From assembly GCF_004403945.1 (NCBI RefSeq), contig NZ_SOHM01000012.1:124001-188000 (forward strand): a stretch of DNA of 64,000 nt. Reading direction: 5' to 3'. A program made the translations under genes and the position numbers. The notes below the pieces were generated by a model. It searched no databases. It was not told where the DNA came from and was given only the letters and a program-made list of their open reading frames with translations. Shown here piece by piece: positions 17,819 to 26,822 of this stretch. Positions within the stretch are counted from its first letter, which is position 1, and each line of letters opens with the position of its first letter. Source of the stretch: Cryobacterium lactosi. Lineage in GTDB: Bacteria > Actinomycetota > Actinomycetes > Actinomycetales > Microbacteriaceae.

Positions 17819-18906
17819 CTGTTGCCCCCGGTCCCACTGCTTATGATCTCGGGATCGATCCGAGCGGACACGACAAACCTACCCGGTGATCGTTCGACCA
17901 GTAGCGCGCCGCCGGCGCTCTCCACGCGTTCCCGAAGGTGTGCGAGTCCCCTCAGCGGGGAGACGCCCGTATCAACCGCGCCGTCGTTGGCGACCTCCAC
18001 AGACCGCGGCGATGCGGTGATCGTGACAATGGTCGGACGCGCATGGCGAAGCAGGTTGGTCGTGGCTTCCCGCAATACCTGTGCCAGCAGGGGATGTGCG
18101 GCACTCGCGCCTGTGTCATCGAATTTCACCTCGACGGCCACATTCGCAGCCTCAACGAGCTGCTTGGCGTTCTCGATTTCGGCCACCAGATTCAACTCAT
18201 AGCGCGCATATGTCAGCGCTCTCGTTTCCGCGATCGTGTCGTCGACGAGTCGGCGGATCTCTCTGAACTCCGTCTCGGCTCGGTCGGGATCGGCACGAAC
18301 CACACGTCGGCCGAGTGCGGCTTTGAGTTTGATGACATGCAGTGAATGGCCCTGGATGTCATGGAGGTCACCTGCGAAGCGCATCCGCTCACGCGCGACC
18401 GCAAGCTCTGCCTCTGTTTCCTGCGCGCGTTCGAGCCGCCGCACGACCTGCCAGGCCTGCTCGCTGAGCAAGATCACCGCGATGATGAATAACGTCCCGA
18501 GAGCGGGTAGCGCAACGTACTCGGCGGCGAGAGCCCAACTCGCGGGCTGGAAGACGAATGAGCTCGCCCCGATCGTCGCGACCGCGAGCGCGAATACCGC
18601 GATCCATAACCGGCGTCTGCGTGTACGCGCGAGCAGGAGCGCGCCGATGAGCGCCATCGGCACGAAACCGATCGGGCTCGAGGTTGTCAGCGCCCCGATG
18701 ATCCACGACGCAGCGGTGAACATGAACGCAAGGATTGCCAGGCGCGGGTACCCATCTAAGCTCCATTTGCGCAGCAGTGCGAGGGTGACCACGAACCCTA
18801 GAACAACGGTCAACCCTTCCGACCAGGAAGTCGCGGTGAGCGCGATACCGATAATGCTCAGGGGCGCGATGGCAACGACAGCCGATACCATCGCCACCCG
18901 ACGCAT
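17815..18906 (-). CDS. DesK-type sensor histidine kinase (module 1)
   Basis: Kinase of about 363 residues with six or so membrane helices in the first 150 residues and almost no extracellular loops, typical of sensors of membrane state or membrane-active compounds. The HisKA_3 motif reads FAGDLHDIQGHSLHVIKL (His182), followed by a HATPase with LREATTNLLRHA. The twin at 29314 shows the same motif. The start is uncertain: ATG 18906 lacks a close Shine-Dalgarno, and the frame is open upstream into the end of the small membrane gene. Confidence 0.9.
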   Translation of the reverse strand: MRRVAMVSAVVAIAPLSIIGIALTATSWSEGLTVVLGFVVTLALLRKWSLDGYPRLAILAFMFTAASWIIGALTTSSPIGFVPMALIGALLLARTRRRRLWIAVFALAVATIGASSFVFQPASWALAAEYVALPALGTLFIIAVILLSEQAWQVVRRLERAQETEAELAVARERMRFAGDLHDIQGHSLHVIKLKAALGRRVVRADPDRAETEFREIRRLVDDTIAETRALTYARYELNLVAEIENAKQLVEAANVAVEVKFDDTGASAAHPLLAQVLREATTNLLRHARPTIVTITASPRSVEVANDGAVDTGVSPLRGLAHLRERVESAGGALLVERSPGRFVVSARIDPEIISSGTGGNR

Positions 18907-18950
18907 TCGCGTGATGCTGGGCGCCTCGCCCTGTGCGCGGTCGTCGATGG

Positions 18951-19196
18951 TTAGCTCCAGTTCCCGGCGTCCTGCCGCTTGATCTCGCGGCCGACGGGGC
19001 GTTTCGCGATCAATGCCGCGATGGCGAACCCAAGGCCTACGTACTGTAACGCCCCGTTCCGGAGGAATATGTCCACGATGTTCGTCGGAAGGGTCATGAA
19101 GAGGCCGAAGTCGAAGTAAAAGAAGCCGACGTAGGCAAGGAAGACGGTTGCGCCGAGGACAATGATGGCGTTTAGCGCCAGATCGAGGAGTTTCAT
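18951..19196 (-). CDS. Small two-helix membrane protein of the kinase operon (module 1)
   Basis: Protein of 81 residues starting MKLLDLALNAI, with two hydrophobic segments (about 5-25 and 50-65) and a basic C-terminus. It is paralogous to the protein at 30474-30716 (MKLLNLALNGV) and has the same place in the operon, first gene before the kinase. It may be an accessory sensor or signal-transfer subunit; I do not recognise a named family. ATG 19196 is set by similarity to the paralogue; a GTG at 19205 is an alternative. Confidence 0.75.
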   Translation of the reverse strand: MKLLDLALNAIIVLGATVFLAYVGFFYFDFGLFMTLPTNIVDIFLRNGALQYVGLGFAIAALIAKRPVGREIKRQDAGNWS

Positions 19197-19229
19197 GAAC
19201 TCCACGATCGCGTAGGCGGAGTGCCGACG

Positions 19230-19274
19230 GTAGTGATGCAGTGTCACATCATTGTGATGACGTCTCGCCACTGC
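19230..19274. promoter_or_regulatory. 45-bp inverted repeat, LuxR-type operator candidate (copy 1)
   Basis: Left arm GTAGTGATGCAGTGTCA and right arm ending GCCACTGC form an imperfect long palindrome between the divergent small-membrane-protein operon and the SpoIIM-like gene. Related copies lie at 28563, 30751 and 46639. Confidence 0.65.
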
Positions 19275-19298
19275 ACCCGCGCTGGATGCTGGGGTGTG

Positions 19299-19970
19299 AT
19301 GGGACACATGACATCACTACCTGATTCCAACGCAACTACCGAGCGTCCGCCGCTCTGGCGGCGCCCCTTTGCAATCGTCCGCGAGAACATGCGTGTCTAC
19401 CTGATTATCAACCTCGCCACGTACGGCTTGGCTATCATCGGCTTCCTGATCGGACTCGCATTTCCTGCGCTCACTGCGGCCAAAGGCGAGGCGCTGGTTG
19501 AAGACGGCACCGTCGAACTCGTGAGCTGGCTGGTGAACATCCCGCCACTGTTCGCCCTGGTGATCCTCGGAGTCAATGTCTTTCGGCTCAGCCTGCTGAC
19601 CATCGTGCTGCCGTCGCTCATCGTGCCTTTCGCGGGGCTCGCGTTTTTCGGATACTGGGCATTCCAGATAGGCATCACACTCGTGCCGACCTCCTCGCAA
19701 GGGTGGGTGGCGCTCATCCCCCATTCCCTGACCTTCGTCATCGAAGTCCAGGCCTATATTCTCGTGGCCCTCGGCGCATACCGCCTGGGAACGAGTTGGC
19801 TGTTCCCGCGCAGGATCGGAGCCCAGAGTCGCCGCAGGGGCTACGTTCTAGGCCTGAAGCAGATCGGTCTTCTGGCGCTCCCCGCGTTGGTGCTTCTCAT
19901 CGTCGGCGCGGTATGGGAGGCGTACTCGCTTCGGTACTTCGTGCACCCGCTCATTCAGATGCTCCTGTAG
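19299..19970 (+). CDS. SpoIIM-like multi-pass membrane protein (module 1)
   Basis: Membrane protein of 223 residues with about five helices. The block HSLTFVIEVQAYILVALGAYRLG and the C-terminal GAVWEAYSLRYFVHPL resemble the SpoIIM/DUF95 pattern (H-x-x-x-E followed by a late Glu near the end). In non-sporulating bacteria such proteins have no settled function. A full paralogue is at 45970-46605 and a deletion remnant at 28436-28529, each beside the same inverted repeat. ATG 19299 follows GGGG closely; ATG 19308 is an alternative. It is divergent from the small-membrane-protein/kinase/regulator operon, so it is the probable output of that system. Confidence 0.78.
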   Translation: MGHMTSLPDSNATTERPPLWRRPFAIVRENMRVYLIINLATYGLAIIGFLIGLAFPALTAAKGEALVEDGTVELVSWLVNIPPLFALVILGVNVFRLSLLTIVLPSLIVPFAGLAFFGYWAFQIGITLVPTSSQGWVALIPHSLTFVIEVQAYILVALGAYRLGTSWLFPRRIGAQSRRRGYVLGLKQIGLLALPALVLLIVGAVWEAYSLRYFVHPLIQMLL

Positions 19971-20155
19971 GTGTCCTCAGCCGTCTCGTAGTGACCGGGG
20001 ACGAGCCGCGGCGGCCGTCAGCCACAAATTGCCAGGCGGGGACGGCTAACGCCGGCCCCGTTGTGGATTCGAGGGCAGCGTCTCCCACCGGCGCTCAATC
20101 CGGCTGCGACGACGACAGTCGGCGTAGCCTTCGGCGACGAGTGCCGCAAAACAAG

Positions 20156-20989
20156 TCACCTGTGCAGTAATTCTGTGATTGCTGTGAACACGATGTCAGG
20201 CCTGTCGCGGTGCACGGAATGCGAGGTGCCTTGGGCCATCTCGTACCGCCCGTGAGGCATGGACCCCGCTAGGATCGGGCCGTCATCGGGGCCCACAGAC
20301 GGAGCCCCCATGGCTGGGTCGGCGCCGATGATCAGCGTAGTCGCACTCACCAGAGCGAGTTCGGGCGACAAGCTCCACGGCAAGTTGGCCTCGATCGACT
20401 GCCGTACGACGTCGGCGGTGACCTGCTGAACGTCGCGCACCTTCAGCTCAGCGGTCTCCCGCGACCACAGCGGGTTGTGCCGCATCACGTCGTCAACCAC
20501 GACATTACTGAGCGCGCCGAGATTGTCGGCGAGGGCATCCTCGGCGGCGGCCTGGGCAAGCTCGATCACAGGATCGAGCAGCAGCATCCGTTTCGCCCAA
20601 TGCGGGTTGCTTGACGCGATTCGCACTGCGATAGTTCCCCCGAGCGAGTGCGCCACGACCAAGTCCCAGCCGCCCGCTGGAGCGGCGATGGCCAAGACGT
20701 CTGTGGCGTAATCGTCGATTCTGAAGCCACTCGAACTCGGGTCTTCACCATGCCCGCGCAGATCAGGCGCCGTGACAATCGCGCCGTGTTCGGAAGCCAT
20801 TCGGGCGAGGGGCGCCCAAGTATTCCCCGAGGAGGTGAGCCCGTGAAGAAACAAAATGGCCGATCGCGCTAGTCGAGCTTTCATTGGTTCCATCTCTGCC
20901 CGCCCAACGACGGACTCCTCCCAGGACTCTACTGGTGCATGTGCACCGTGCAGCCGTGCTCCTTGAACGCTAGTCGAATGCTCGGTCAC
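20156..20989 (-). CDS. Alpha/beta hydrolase
   Basis: Hydrolase of 277 residues with oxyanion block HGLTSSG, nucleophile elbow AHSLGG (Ser), and a late His in GTSHSVHRDRP. The N-terminal VQGARLHG is polar, with no signal peptide, so it is probably cytoplasmic. It is the last gene in a row of four minus-strand genes with the GcvP-like subunits and the AcoX-like kinase, 110 bp after the GcvPB-like gene, and may act in the same catabolic route. The substrate is unknown. GTG start at 20989. Confidence 0.85.
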   Translation of the reverse strand: MTEHSTSVQGARLHGAHAPVESWEESVVGRAEMEPMKARLARSAILFLHGLTSSGNTWAPLARMASEHGAIVTAPDLRGHGEDPSSSGFRIDDYATDVLAIAAPAGGWDLVVAHSLGGTIAVRIASSNPHWAKRMLLLDPVIELAQAAAEDALADNLGALSNVVVDDVMRHNPLWSRETAELKVRDVQQVTADVVRQSIEANLPWSLSPELALVSATTLIIGADPAMGAPSVGPDDGPILAGSMPHGRYEMAQGTSHSVHRDRPDIVFTAITELLHR

Positions 20990-21099
20990 CCCAGGAGGTC
21001 CGCTCCATTGGCGACTTCAGCGCGAGCCTCGGCGCACCGGCCGTGGTGGTCACGGTCGGTGCGCCGTCGGCTGGCGTGCTGCGGCCGTCCGCAGCGGCT

Positions 21100-22683
21100 C
21101 TACGAAGCCGGGTCGTGCGGCCCGGCGCCTAACGCTCCGTTGTTGCGCTTCTTCAGGAACGCGCGCCAGGTCATGGCTCGGCTGGAAGGATCATCGGTCA
21201 TGCCCGCCTTCAGCCGATGAATCGCCTGATTGTGGGGGGAAGTCTTGACCAAGCCGGGATCGGAGTAGGCCTCATCTGAGATTTGAGCCAGCACTGCGAT
21301 CCAGCGATCGAGCGCCTCCTTGCCGTACATCTCCCCTGCTTCTGGGGTGAAAGGCTCAGGCACGAGCCATGGCTCGTGACTTGTCCACATGGCATCAATG
21401 CCGAAGTCCGTCATCCGGTTTTGAACATCGTGCACATCAACGCCGGTGTCCTCTTTGAGCTGTTGAAGTGAATAGCGCGTCATCTCGAGGCGCGGCGTCG
21501 AAGCATTCGGGTGCGAGCGAGTGACCCCACGAATCGCGAGCAGGCCTTTCTCCATGTAGTTGTTGGCGAGAACGGAGATATCCGATGCCTGTGCGATCCC
21601 TTCTGCACCCATCGAGCGTGACCAGGCATAGGCCTTCACGATGACGGGGAGGTTACCCCAGAACTCGCGGATCTTGCCTATGGTGTGCGGGCGGTCGTAG
21701 TCCAGGTGGTATCGATCACCGTCGTAAGTCACGACCGGTGCCGGCAGGTAACGCGCCAGCTCCTCCGAGCAGCCATAGGCACCAACTGCCGGGCCGCCGA
21801 CGCCGCTTTTCGGTGCGCCGAAGGTCTTGTGGAGCATGAACATGCACGCATCGAAGCCGATCTCTCGCGCACGCAGTTTTGACATCGCGCCATTGAAGTT
21901 CGCGTGATCGTAGAAGGCCAAACCACCTGCTTCATGGACGATGCGAACCCATTCCTTCATCTCCGGGTTGTACACCCCCATGTCGTCGGGGTTGTTGACC
22001 ATCAGCGCCGCAGTGCGATCCGACACGGCTGCCTTCAACGCGTCGAGCGACGGATAGCCGTTTTCGTCCAGCATGAGGGTAATCACCTTGAAGCCCGCCG
22101 CGGCAGCGGTGGCTGCGCTGCTGGGGTGAGTCTGGATCGTCGTGATGATCTCATCGCGCTGCGCCAATTCGCCGCGGGCAGCGTGGTAAGCCCGGGTGAT
22201 CACCGCACTGGTGTACGCCGCGTCCGCCCCGCCACCGGCCTGAAAGACAAACTGGTCCATGCCCGAAAGCTCTCGCAGAATGGTGTCCATGCCATATACG
22301 ACCTCGAGCGCCCCCTGAAGGGTATCTTCATGCTGAAGTGGGTGAAGCTCGGTGACCTCCGGCCGCCAAGCCATGGCTTCATTGATCTGTGCGTTGTACT
22401 TCATTGTGCACGTTCCGAAGATGCTCATCCCCATCATGCCGAGTGTCTGCTGCGACAGGCGGAGGTAGTGATACAGCACTTCCGGCTCCGTCATCTCGGG
22501 CAATGCCGGGGCACTGCGGCGACGCATGGAGGCTGGAATGAGAGCCTCTGGTTCCGGAAACCGTTCGCGTATGTTCGGCTCGGCTTCGGAGAACAGGAGA
22601 CCGCGGCGACCTGGATATCCCAACTCCATGATGCTGGATTCGTTCCAGACAGGAGCGTGATACTCCTTCAATTTCTCGGTCAT
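21100..22683 (-). CDS. Glycine dehydrogenase (decarboxylating) subunit 2-like PLP enzyme
   Basis: PLP-dependent protein of 527 residues related to GcvPB. The PLP Lys lies in MLHKTFGAP; FQAGGGADAAYTSAVI and YDHANFNGAMSKLRAREIG match the fold. The glycine-rich stretch after the PLP Lys, normally HGGGGPGSGPVG, reads KSGVGGPAVGAYG. The start shares an A with the stop of the upstream subunit gene (TAATG), indicating tight coupling. No gcvH, gcvT or lipoate gene is nearby. A standard glycine-cleavage role is therefore uncertain; decarboxylation or transformation of another amino acid is possible. Confidence 0.82.
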   Translation of the reverse strand: MTEKLKEYHAPVWNESSIMELGYPGRRGLLFSEAEPNIRERFPEPEALIPASMRRRSAPALPEMTEPEVLYHYLRLSQQTLGMMGMSIFGTCTMKYNAQINEAMAWRPEVTELHPLQHEDTLQGALEVVYGMDTILRELSGMDQFVFQAGGGADAAYTSAVITRAYHAARGELAQRDEIITTIQTHPSSAATAAAAGFKVITLMLDENGYPSLDALKAAVSDRTAALMVNNPDDMGVYNPEMKEWVRIVHEAGGLAFYDHANFNGAMSKLRAREIGFDACMFMLHKTFGAPKSGVGGPAVGAYGCSEELARYLPAPVVTYDGDRYHLDYDRPHTIGKIREFWGNLPVIVKAYAWSRSMGAEGIAQASDISVLANNYMEKGLLAIRGVTRSHPNASTPRLEMTRYSLQQLKEDTGVDVHDVQNRMTDFGIDAMWTSHEPWLVPEPFTPEAGEMYGKEALDRWIAVLAQISDEAYSDPGLVKTSPHNQAIHRLKAGMTDDPSSRAMTWRAFLKKRNNGALGAGPHDPAS

Positions 22684-24083
22684 TATGCGATCGCCTTCCT
22701 CAGCGCGCCTGACAGGCGCTCGATGTCTGCAAGAGTGTGAATTTCGGTAACGCTATAGAGCGCGCTCTGGCCGAGCTCGGGAAATTCGGTCGATAGGTCT
22801 TTGCCACCAAAAATGCCGTCGTCGAGCAGTGTGCGGTTGACCTCGGCGACGCTCTTGTCAGTCGCATTGAAGCTGACGACGAATTCCTTGAAGAACCCGG
22901 CAGGAAAGTGCACGTCCACCCCGTCGATCTCGGAAAGTAACTGCGATGCGTAATGGGCTCGTTGCAAGATCTGCGCGCCGATTTCCTCGAAACCGCGCGG
23001 TCCCATCATCGCCATATATGCGGTCGCAGCGATCGCCCACATGTACACCGAGTGTCCGGTCCAGTCGTTGCCTTTGTCCCGCAGCCCGTAGGAGGACTGA
23101 TGAAACAGGCTGAGACCAAAGCCGTGCTCACCCGCCACGAGTGTTTCGGAAATACTGATGAGCAGTGCGGGATATTCGGCCGCGTAACGCGGGTCGTCGC
23201 TCGAGGCTATGAATCCGCCGGCGCCGCCACCGGCGTGCATGCGTACGCCGAGCGTCTGGATCGTGCCCACGACGATATCTGCACCATAATCGGCAGGTGC
23301 GGACAGCACGCCCAGTGAGATCGGATCGACGCCGACGATTGTCTGCGCGCCGGCGGCGTGTGCAATGGCAGCGATCTCCGAGCCTCGGCTCTCGATCACA
23401 CCGAGATAGGAAGGAACCTCGAAATAGACGGCGGCCGTCTGGGGTCCGACAGCCTGGTGAAGATCTTCCATATCGATTTGTCCGGTCGCGGCATCGAAGT
23501 CGACAAGCCGGATTCCGATGTGGCTCGCCATTTCTGGTGGCTCACAAAAATTGCGGATGACGGAAAGTCGCTCCGGATCGATCGCACGCACGATGACGAC
23601 CTCGTTGCGCCCCGTCAGCCGAGCAGCCATGCGCAGTGCGTGGCCGGCCGCTGTTCCCCAGCTGCGCACAGGTAGGCCGACGAGATCCATATTGAGGAGC
23701 TCTCCGAGCTGACTGCAAAACTCAAACCAGGCCTGGTTGCGCCCGTGATCGGAGCTGGGCTCCCCAAAGACTGAGGTGAGCCACTCGTTGCGGCGAACGA
23801 TCTCGTCGACTGCAGCAGGGACATGATGTTGCCAGATGCCTGCGCCCAGGAAACTGAGATTGGTTTCCGCGGTCGTGTTCTTGGACAGTGTGCGGATCAA
23901 GTGGCGACGAAGCTCGTTTTCGCTCAGCCTCGGCGGCAGGTTGAGCGGCCGCTGCAGGCGATGATCTTCGGGGATTTGCACAAACAGCTCCTCCACGCTG
24001 TCGACGCCGATTGAATCCAGCATCTCGCGTTGTAGCGCGGGAACTGAGTTCGCCATGTAGGGATGCGGGGTGGGAACGCTCAT
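22683..24083 (-). CDS. Glycine dehydrogenase (decarboxylating) subunit 1-like protein
   Basis: Protein of 466 residues related to GcvPA, the partner half of split P-protein. The N-terminus (LPPRLSENELRRHL) and FLGAGIWQHHVPAAVDEIVRRNEWLTS fit the family. The segment that normally reads YTPYQPEISQG is FGEPSSDHGRNQAWFEF here, a major change in a region that lines the active site. Together with changes in subunit 2 this points to a divergent substrate. AAGGAGA precedes the ATG. It sits in an operon between the AcoX-like kinase and subunit 2, opposite a TetR gene. Confidence 0.82.
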   Translation of the reverse strand: MSVPTPHPYMANSVPALQREMLDSIGVDSVEELFVQIPEDHRLQRPLNLPPRLSENELRRHLIRTLSKNTTAETNLSFLGAGIWQHHVPAAVDEIVRRNEWLTSVFGEPSSDHGRNQAWFEFCSQLGELLNMDLVGLPVRSWGTAAGHALRMAARLTGRNEVVIVRAIDPERLSVIRNFCEPPEMASHIGIRLVDFDAATGQIDMEDLHQAVGPQTAAVYFEVPSYLGVIESRGSEIAAIAHAAGAQTIVGVDPISLGVLSAPADYGADIVVGTIQTLGVRMHAGGGAGGFIASSDDPRYAAEYPALLISISETLVAGEHGFGLSLFHQSSYGLRDKGNDWTGHSVYMWAIAATAYMAMMGPRGFEEIGAQILQRAHYASQLLSEIDGVDVHFPAGFFKEFVVSFNATDKSVAEVNRTLLDDGIFGGKDLSTEFPELGQSALYSVTEIHTLADIERLSGALRKAIA

Positions 24084-24126
24084 CGAATATCTATCTCCTT
24101 GTTTTTGTCACGAAGGGACACAGGCC

Positions 24127-25284
24127 TCATGCCTGCACCCGGTAAACCGTGTCCTGTTCCAGACCGGTCCGAACTCTGATGTGTCCGGTAAGCATCGTGT
24201 CGACTTCCGCATCACCGGTATCCACGCGTAGTGGCTCACCGTCGAGGGAAATCAGTTTCTCCAGAGCGGCGACGACGATGATGTGGTCCCGGCCGGTGCG
24301 CCGAATGACTTCCGCGCTGATCTGCTGATTGCCGCGGCCGAAGAGGCTGCCCTGTCCCCCGAGGACTCCGACTACGAGGTACGATTCCCGGTCCGCCATG
24401 AGGCGCAGGAGTCCCTGCTCGTCGAGATCCCGCCCGACAAGCCGGCCGTCAAGAACAGCATCCACACCCAGCAGGGTGGACGGAAGACCAAGGGATGTGG
24501 AGACCCGCCGCGTCGTTGTCCCCGGTCCGAGAACATACAGAACACCTGAGCGCATCCGTGCCGCCACCTTCCGGGCGATCGCGTCTAGCGTCGCCTCCTC
24601 GCCGGGTCCCGCGCCGGCCTTCGCGTTCTGGGACAGGCGCCGTTCGTAGGGGCTGAGGGCGTAGCCGTAGAGCCGGGCCGAAACCCGATCCTCACGGATT
24701 GCGTCTTCGTCAAGATCCATGACCTCAGCTTCTCGAACCGCCGCGGCCGAATCTCGGGCCAGATGCAACGCGGCAAGTTGTCCGGCGTTTTGCGGGCTCG
24801 TTCCGAAAACCGCCGAGTGCATCTTCACTCCGGCCGGAATACCGAGCATGGGAATATGCTGCGCTTTGGAAGCGAGGACGTCACGCGCAGTCCCGTCTCC
24901 GCCGACGAAGAGAATGAGATCAACGCCCGCTTTCGACATCGCGGCGACAGACACCTGCGTGTCCGCGCTGACCGTGTCGACCTCTTCGGGCCGGTGGACC
25001 ACCAGAGGCGTGAAGCCGACGGCACGAGCAGCAGTCTCACCCATGTCTTCGCCTGCGGTGAGAACCCGCAGTCCTGGCATTGCGGCGGCCAACCGGGACA
25101 GCGCAATGTGCGCCCTCTCTGACGCCTGCGGCTGCGCTCCACGGCGCCTGGCTTCTTGAACCGTCGCGGCACCGTCCGACCCCTTCAGCCCTACGCGTCC
25201 ACCCATGCCAGCAACAGGATTGATAATCAGGCCGACGGTGATTTCTTGTCGATTCTCAAGTATTTGAGTCGTCACTTTGGTCAA
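24127..25284 (-). CDS. ATP-NAD kinase-family protein (AcoX-like)
   Basis: Protein of 385 residues of the diacylglycerol/NAD-kinase fold. It has the N-terminal IINPVAGMGGRVGLKGSDG block, the nucleotide-binding FVGGDGTARDVL and a basic IPAGVKMHSAVF segment, as in AcoX proteins of acetoin operons. AcoX-like proteins are of unknown biochemical role, possibly phosphorylating a cofactor or metabolite. It is the first gene of the operon with the split GcvP-like enzyme and divergent from the TetR regulator, whose palindromic operator lies between them. Confidence 0.85.
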   Translation of the reverse strand: MTKVTTQILENRQEITVGLIINPVAGMGGRVGLKGSDGAATVQEARRRGAQPQASERAHIALSRLAAAMPGLRVLTAGEDMGETAARAVGFTPLVVHRPEEVDTVSADTQVSVAAMSKAGVDLILFVGGDGTARDVLASKAQHIPMLGIPAGVKMHSAVFGTSPQNAGQLAALHLARDSAAAVREAEVMDLDEDAIREDRVSARLYGYALSPYERRLSQNAKAGAGPGEEATLDAIARKVAARMRSGVLYVLGPGTTTRRVSTSLGLPSTLLGVDAVLDGRLVGRDLDEQGLLRLMADRESYLVVGVLGGQGSLFGRGNQQISAEVIRRTGRDHIIVVAALEKLISLDGEPLRVDTGDAEVDTMLTGHIRVRTGLEQDTVYRVQA

Positions 25285-25348
25285 GTCACCCGATCTGGCG
25301 TGGCGCCCGTCGTAGTTTGGCGTACATTGTGTATATCAATTCATAGTT

Positions 25349-25367
25349 GACATACATGATGTATGTC
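25349..25367. promoter_or_regulatory. TetR operator candidate, perfect palindrome
   Basis: GACATACAT-G-ATGTATGTC, two perfect 9-bp arms around one central base, 15 bp before the TetR ATG and 64 bp before the AcoX-like gene. A weaker relative (GTACATTGTGTATAT) lies at about 25322-25336. It probably controls both divergent transcripts. Confidence 0.75.
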
Positions 25368-25382
25368 AAGAGGAACGGGACT

Positions 25383-25997
25383 ATGGGACGTACGCGAGCC
25401 GACATGATCATCGAGACACGGGCCAAGCTCATCTCAGCAGGGCGAAGAACCTTCGCTGCGAAGGGATACGCCGCTACCTCACTAGAGGAGTTGACTGCGG
25501 AGGCGGGCCTGACCCGCGGTGCGCTCTACCATCATTTCGACGGCAAGCGCGGCCTGCTCGAAGCCGTCATCGACCAGATTGACGCGGAGATGACCGAGCG
25601 ACTCCTGGAGATCTTTGATCAGTCAGAGTCACGCTGGGAAGGATTCACCAACGAACTCGTTGCCTACGTCGAGATGGCCACTGAGCCCGAGATTCAGCGC
25701 GTCGTACTCTTGGATGGTCCGGCCGTTTTGGGCGATCCATCGCACTGGCCGCGTCAACTGACCTGCCTGCAGATGACGATGGGCAACCTTCAACAATTGA
25801 TGGAGGAAGGCTCGATACGCACCGTCAACGCTGAAGCGATGTCGCACCTGATTAGCGGAGCAGCCCTGCTCGGCTCCCTGTGGATCGCCAATACCTCGGA
25901 TCCTGAACGGGCCTCCCGAGAATTGGTCGAAAGCCTGATGGTTTTGCTCTCCAGCTTGCTTCCACTTCCGCAAGGGTCACGGCCCGCATGGCCCTAG
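25383..25997 (+). CDS. TetR-family regulator of the GcvP-like operon
   Basis: Regulator of 204 residues. TetR helix-turn-helix: FAAKGYAATSLEELTAEAGLTRGALYHHFDGKRGLLEAV, followed by a helical ligand domain. I chose ATG 25383 (MGRTRADM), preceded by GAGG; earlier in-frame starts overlap the operator palindrome. It is divergent from the AcoX-like/GcvP-like operon and almost certainly represses it. Its 3' end overlaps the convergent septum-formation-like gene by 4 nt. Confidence 0.92.
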   Translation: MGRTRADMIIETRAKLISAGRRTFAAKGYAATSLEELTAEAGLTRGALYHHFDGKRGLLEAVIDQIDAEMTERLLEIFDQSESRWEGFTNELVAYVEMATEPEIQRVVLLDGPAVLGDPSHWPRQLTCLQMTMGNLQQLMEEGSIRTVNAEAMSHLISGAALLGSLWIANTSDPERASRELVESLMVLLSSLLPLPQGSRPAWP

Positions 25998-26539
25998 TAA
26001 CCCGCACCCCGAAGCGACACGGTCAAGCTGTCCGAGGGGTTCCAGATCAAGCAGGTGACCCTCCTGTCCGCGTGCAGGTTCCAGCTGCTCTCGGACGGGT
26101 ACATCGGTAGGAACTCGAACACCGAGTCTTCGTAGCGGACGCCGACGAAGTCCGCGAATTCCTGTCGGCACAGACTGTTAGCGAGCTCTTGGGTGGTGGC
26201 CTCACCGGGATACTCAGCGCCGTCGCTTCCGTCTAGCGTGACGTGTGCATAGGCCTCATCGTCATGTGTTTCGTTGCAGGGAACGACGGACTCTGGACCA
26301 GTCGGACCGTCTTTCCTCACATCGACGCATTGGCCTACCTCGGGGTGGAAGAGCTGGGCGTCGGCGTTGGAACGCTCAGGAGCGGGGATCGGGACCGCTG
26401 AGGGCGTGTCTGAAGGCACGGCACGTTGGGCCGTGAATTCTTCAGCGACATCCGGTCGCTGGCCCACGCATCCGCTCACGCCGACAACGAGCATCCCCGC
26501 CAGCACTGCACCGAGGGCACGGCGGGCTCCGCTGACCAT
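25994..26539 (-). CDS. Septum-formation-family lipoprotein
   Basis: Exported lipoprotein of 181 residues with lipobox VSGC after a hydrophobic signal. The mature domain has the actinobacterial septum-formation pattern: VGQCVDVR, VPCNETHDDEAYAHV, a later LCRQEFADFVG and VTCLIWNP, giving conserved Cys pairs. Its role is uncharacterised beyond association with cell-division proteins. ATG 26539 has AGAAAGA upstream. It is the last of a minus-strand group with a small membrane protein, a CPBP protease and MerR regulator 3. Confidence 0.82.
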   Translation of the reverse strand: MVSGARRALGAVLAGMLVVGVSGCVGQRPDVAEEFTAQRAVPSDTPSAVPIPAPERSNADAQLFHPEVGQCVDVRKDGPTGPESVVPCNETHDDEAYAHVTLDGSDGAEYPGEATTQELANSLCRQEFADFVGVRYEDSVFEFLPMYPSESSWNLHADRRVTCLIWNPSDSLTVSLRGAGY

Positions 26540-26565
26540 TCTTTCTGAGAACACGTGTCCAACCA

Positions 26566-26793
26566 TCAACTAACGCTCGGTCGCGCCACCCGGCGTTTGC
26601 GCCTGGCCCTGAGGACCGCATCGGCCACGAGAATCACGATACCGCTCCCCGCCGCCGGTCGGCCGAAGAAGTTCAACCCGCCGGCGCCGATATTCGCGTC
26701 GTTGGCGTACGGGTCTGTGATGACCCACGCGAGTGTGAGCATCGCAAAACCGATGGCGAGCAGCAGCGTTCCTGTGGTTCTGAACATGGTCAT
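26566..26793 (-). CDS. Small two-helix membrane protein
   Basis: Protein of 75 residues beginning MTMFRTTGTLLLAIG, with hydrophobic segments at about 6-26 and 48-60 joined by a polar DPYANDANIGAGG loop, and a basic tail. GAGGGGAA precedes the ATG. It lies 29 bp after the CPBP protease gene and 26 bp before the septum-formation-like gene, so it is probably in one transcript. I do not recognise a family. Confidence 0.7.
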   Translation of the reverse strand: MTMFRTTGTLLLAIGFAMLTLAWVITDPYANDANIGAGGLNFFGRPAAGSGIVILVADAVLRARRKRRVARPSVS

Positions 26794-26822
26794 TTCGATT
26801 CCCCTCGTGTTGCCGTGTCTGG

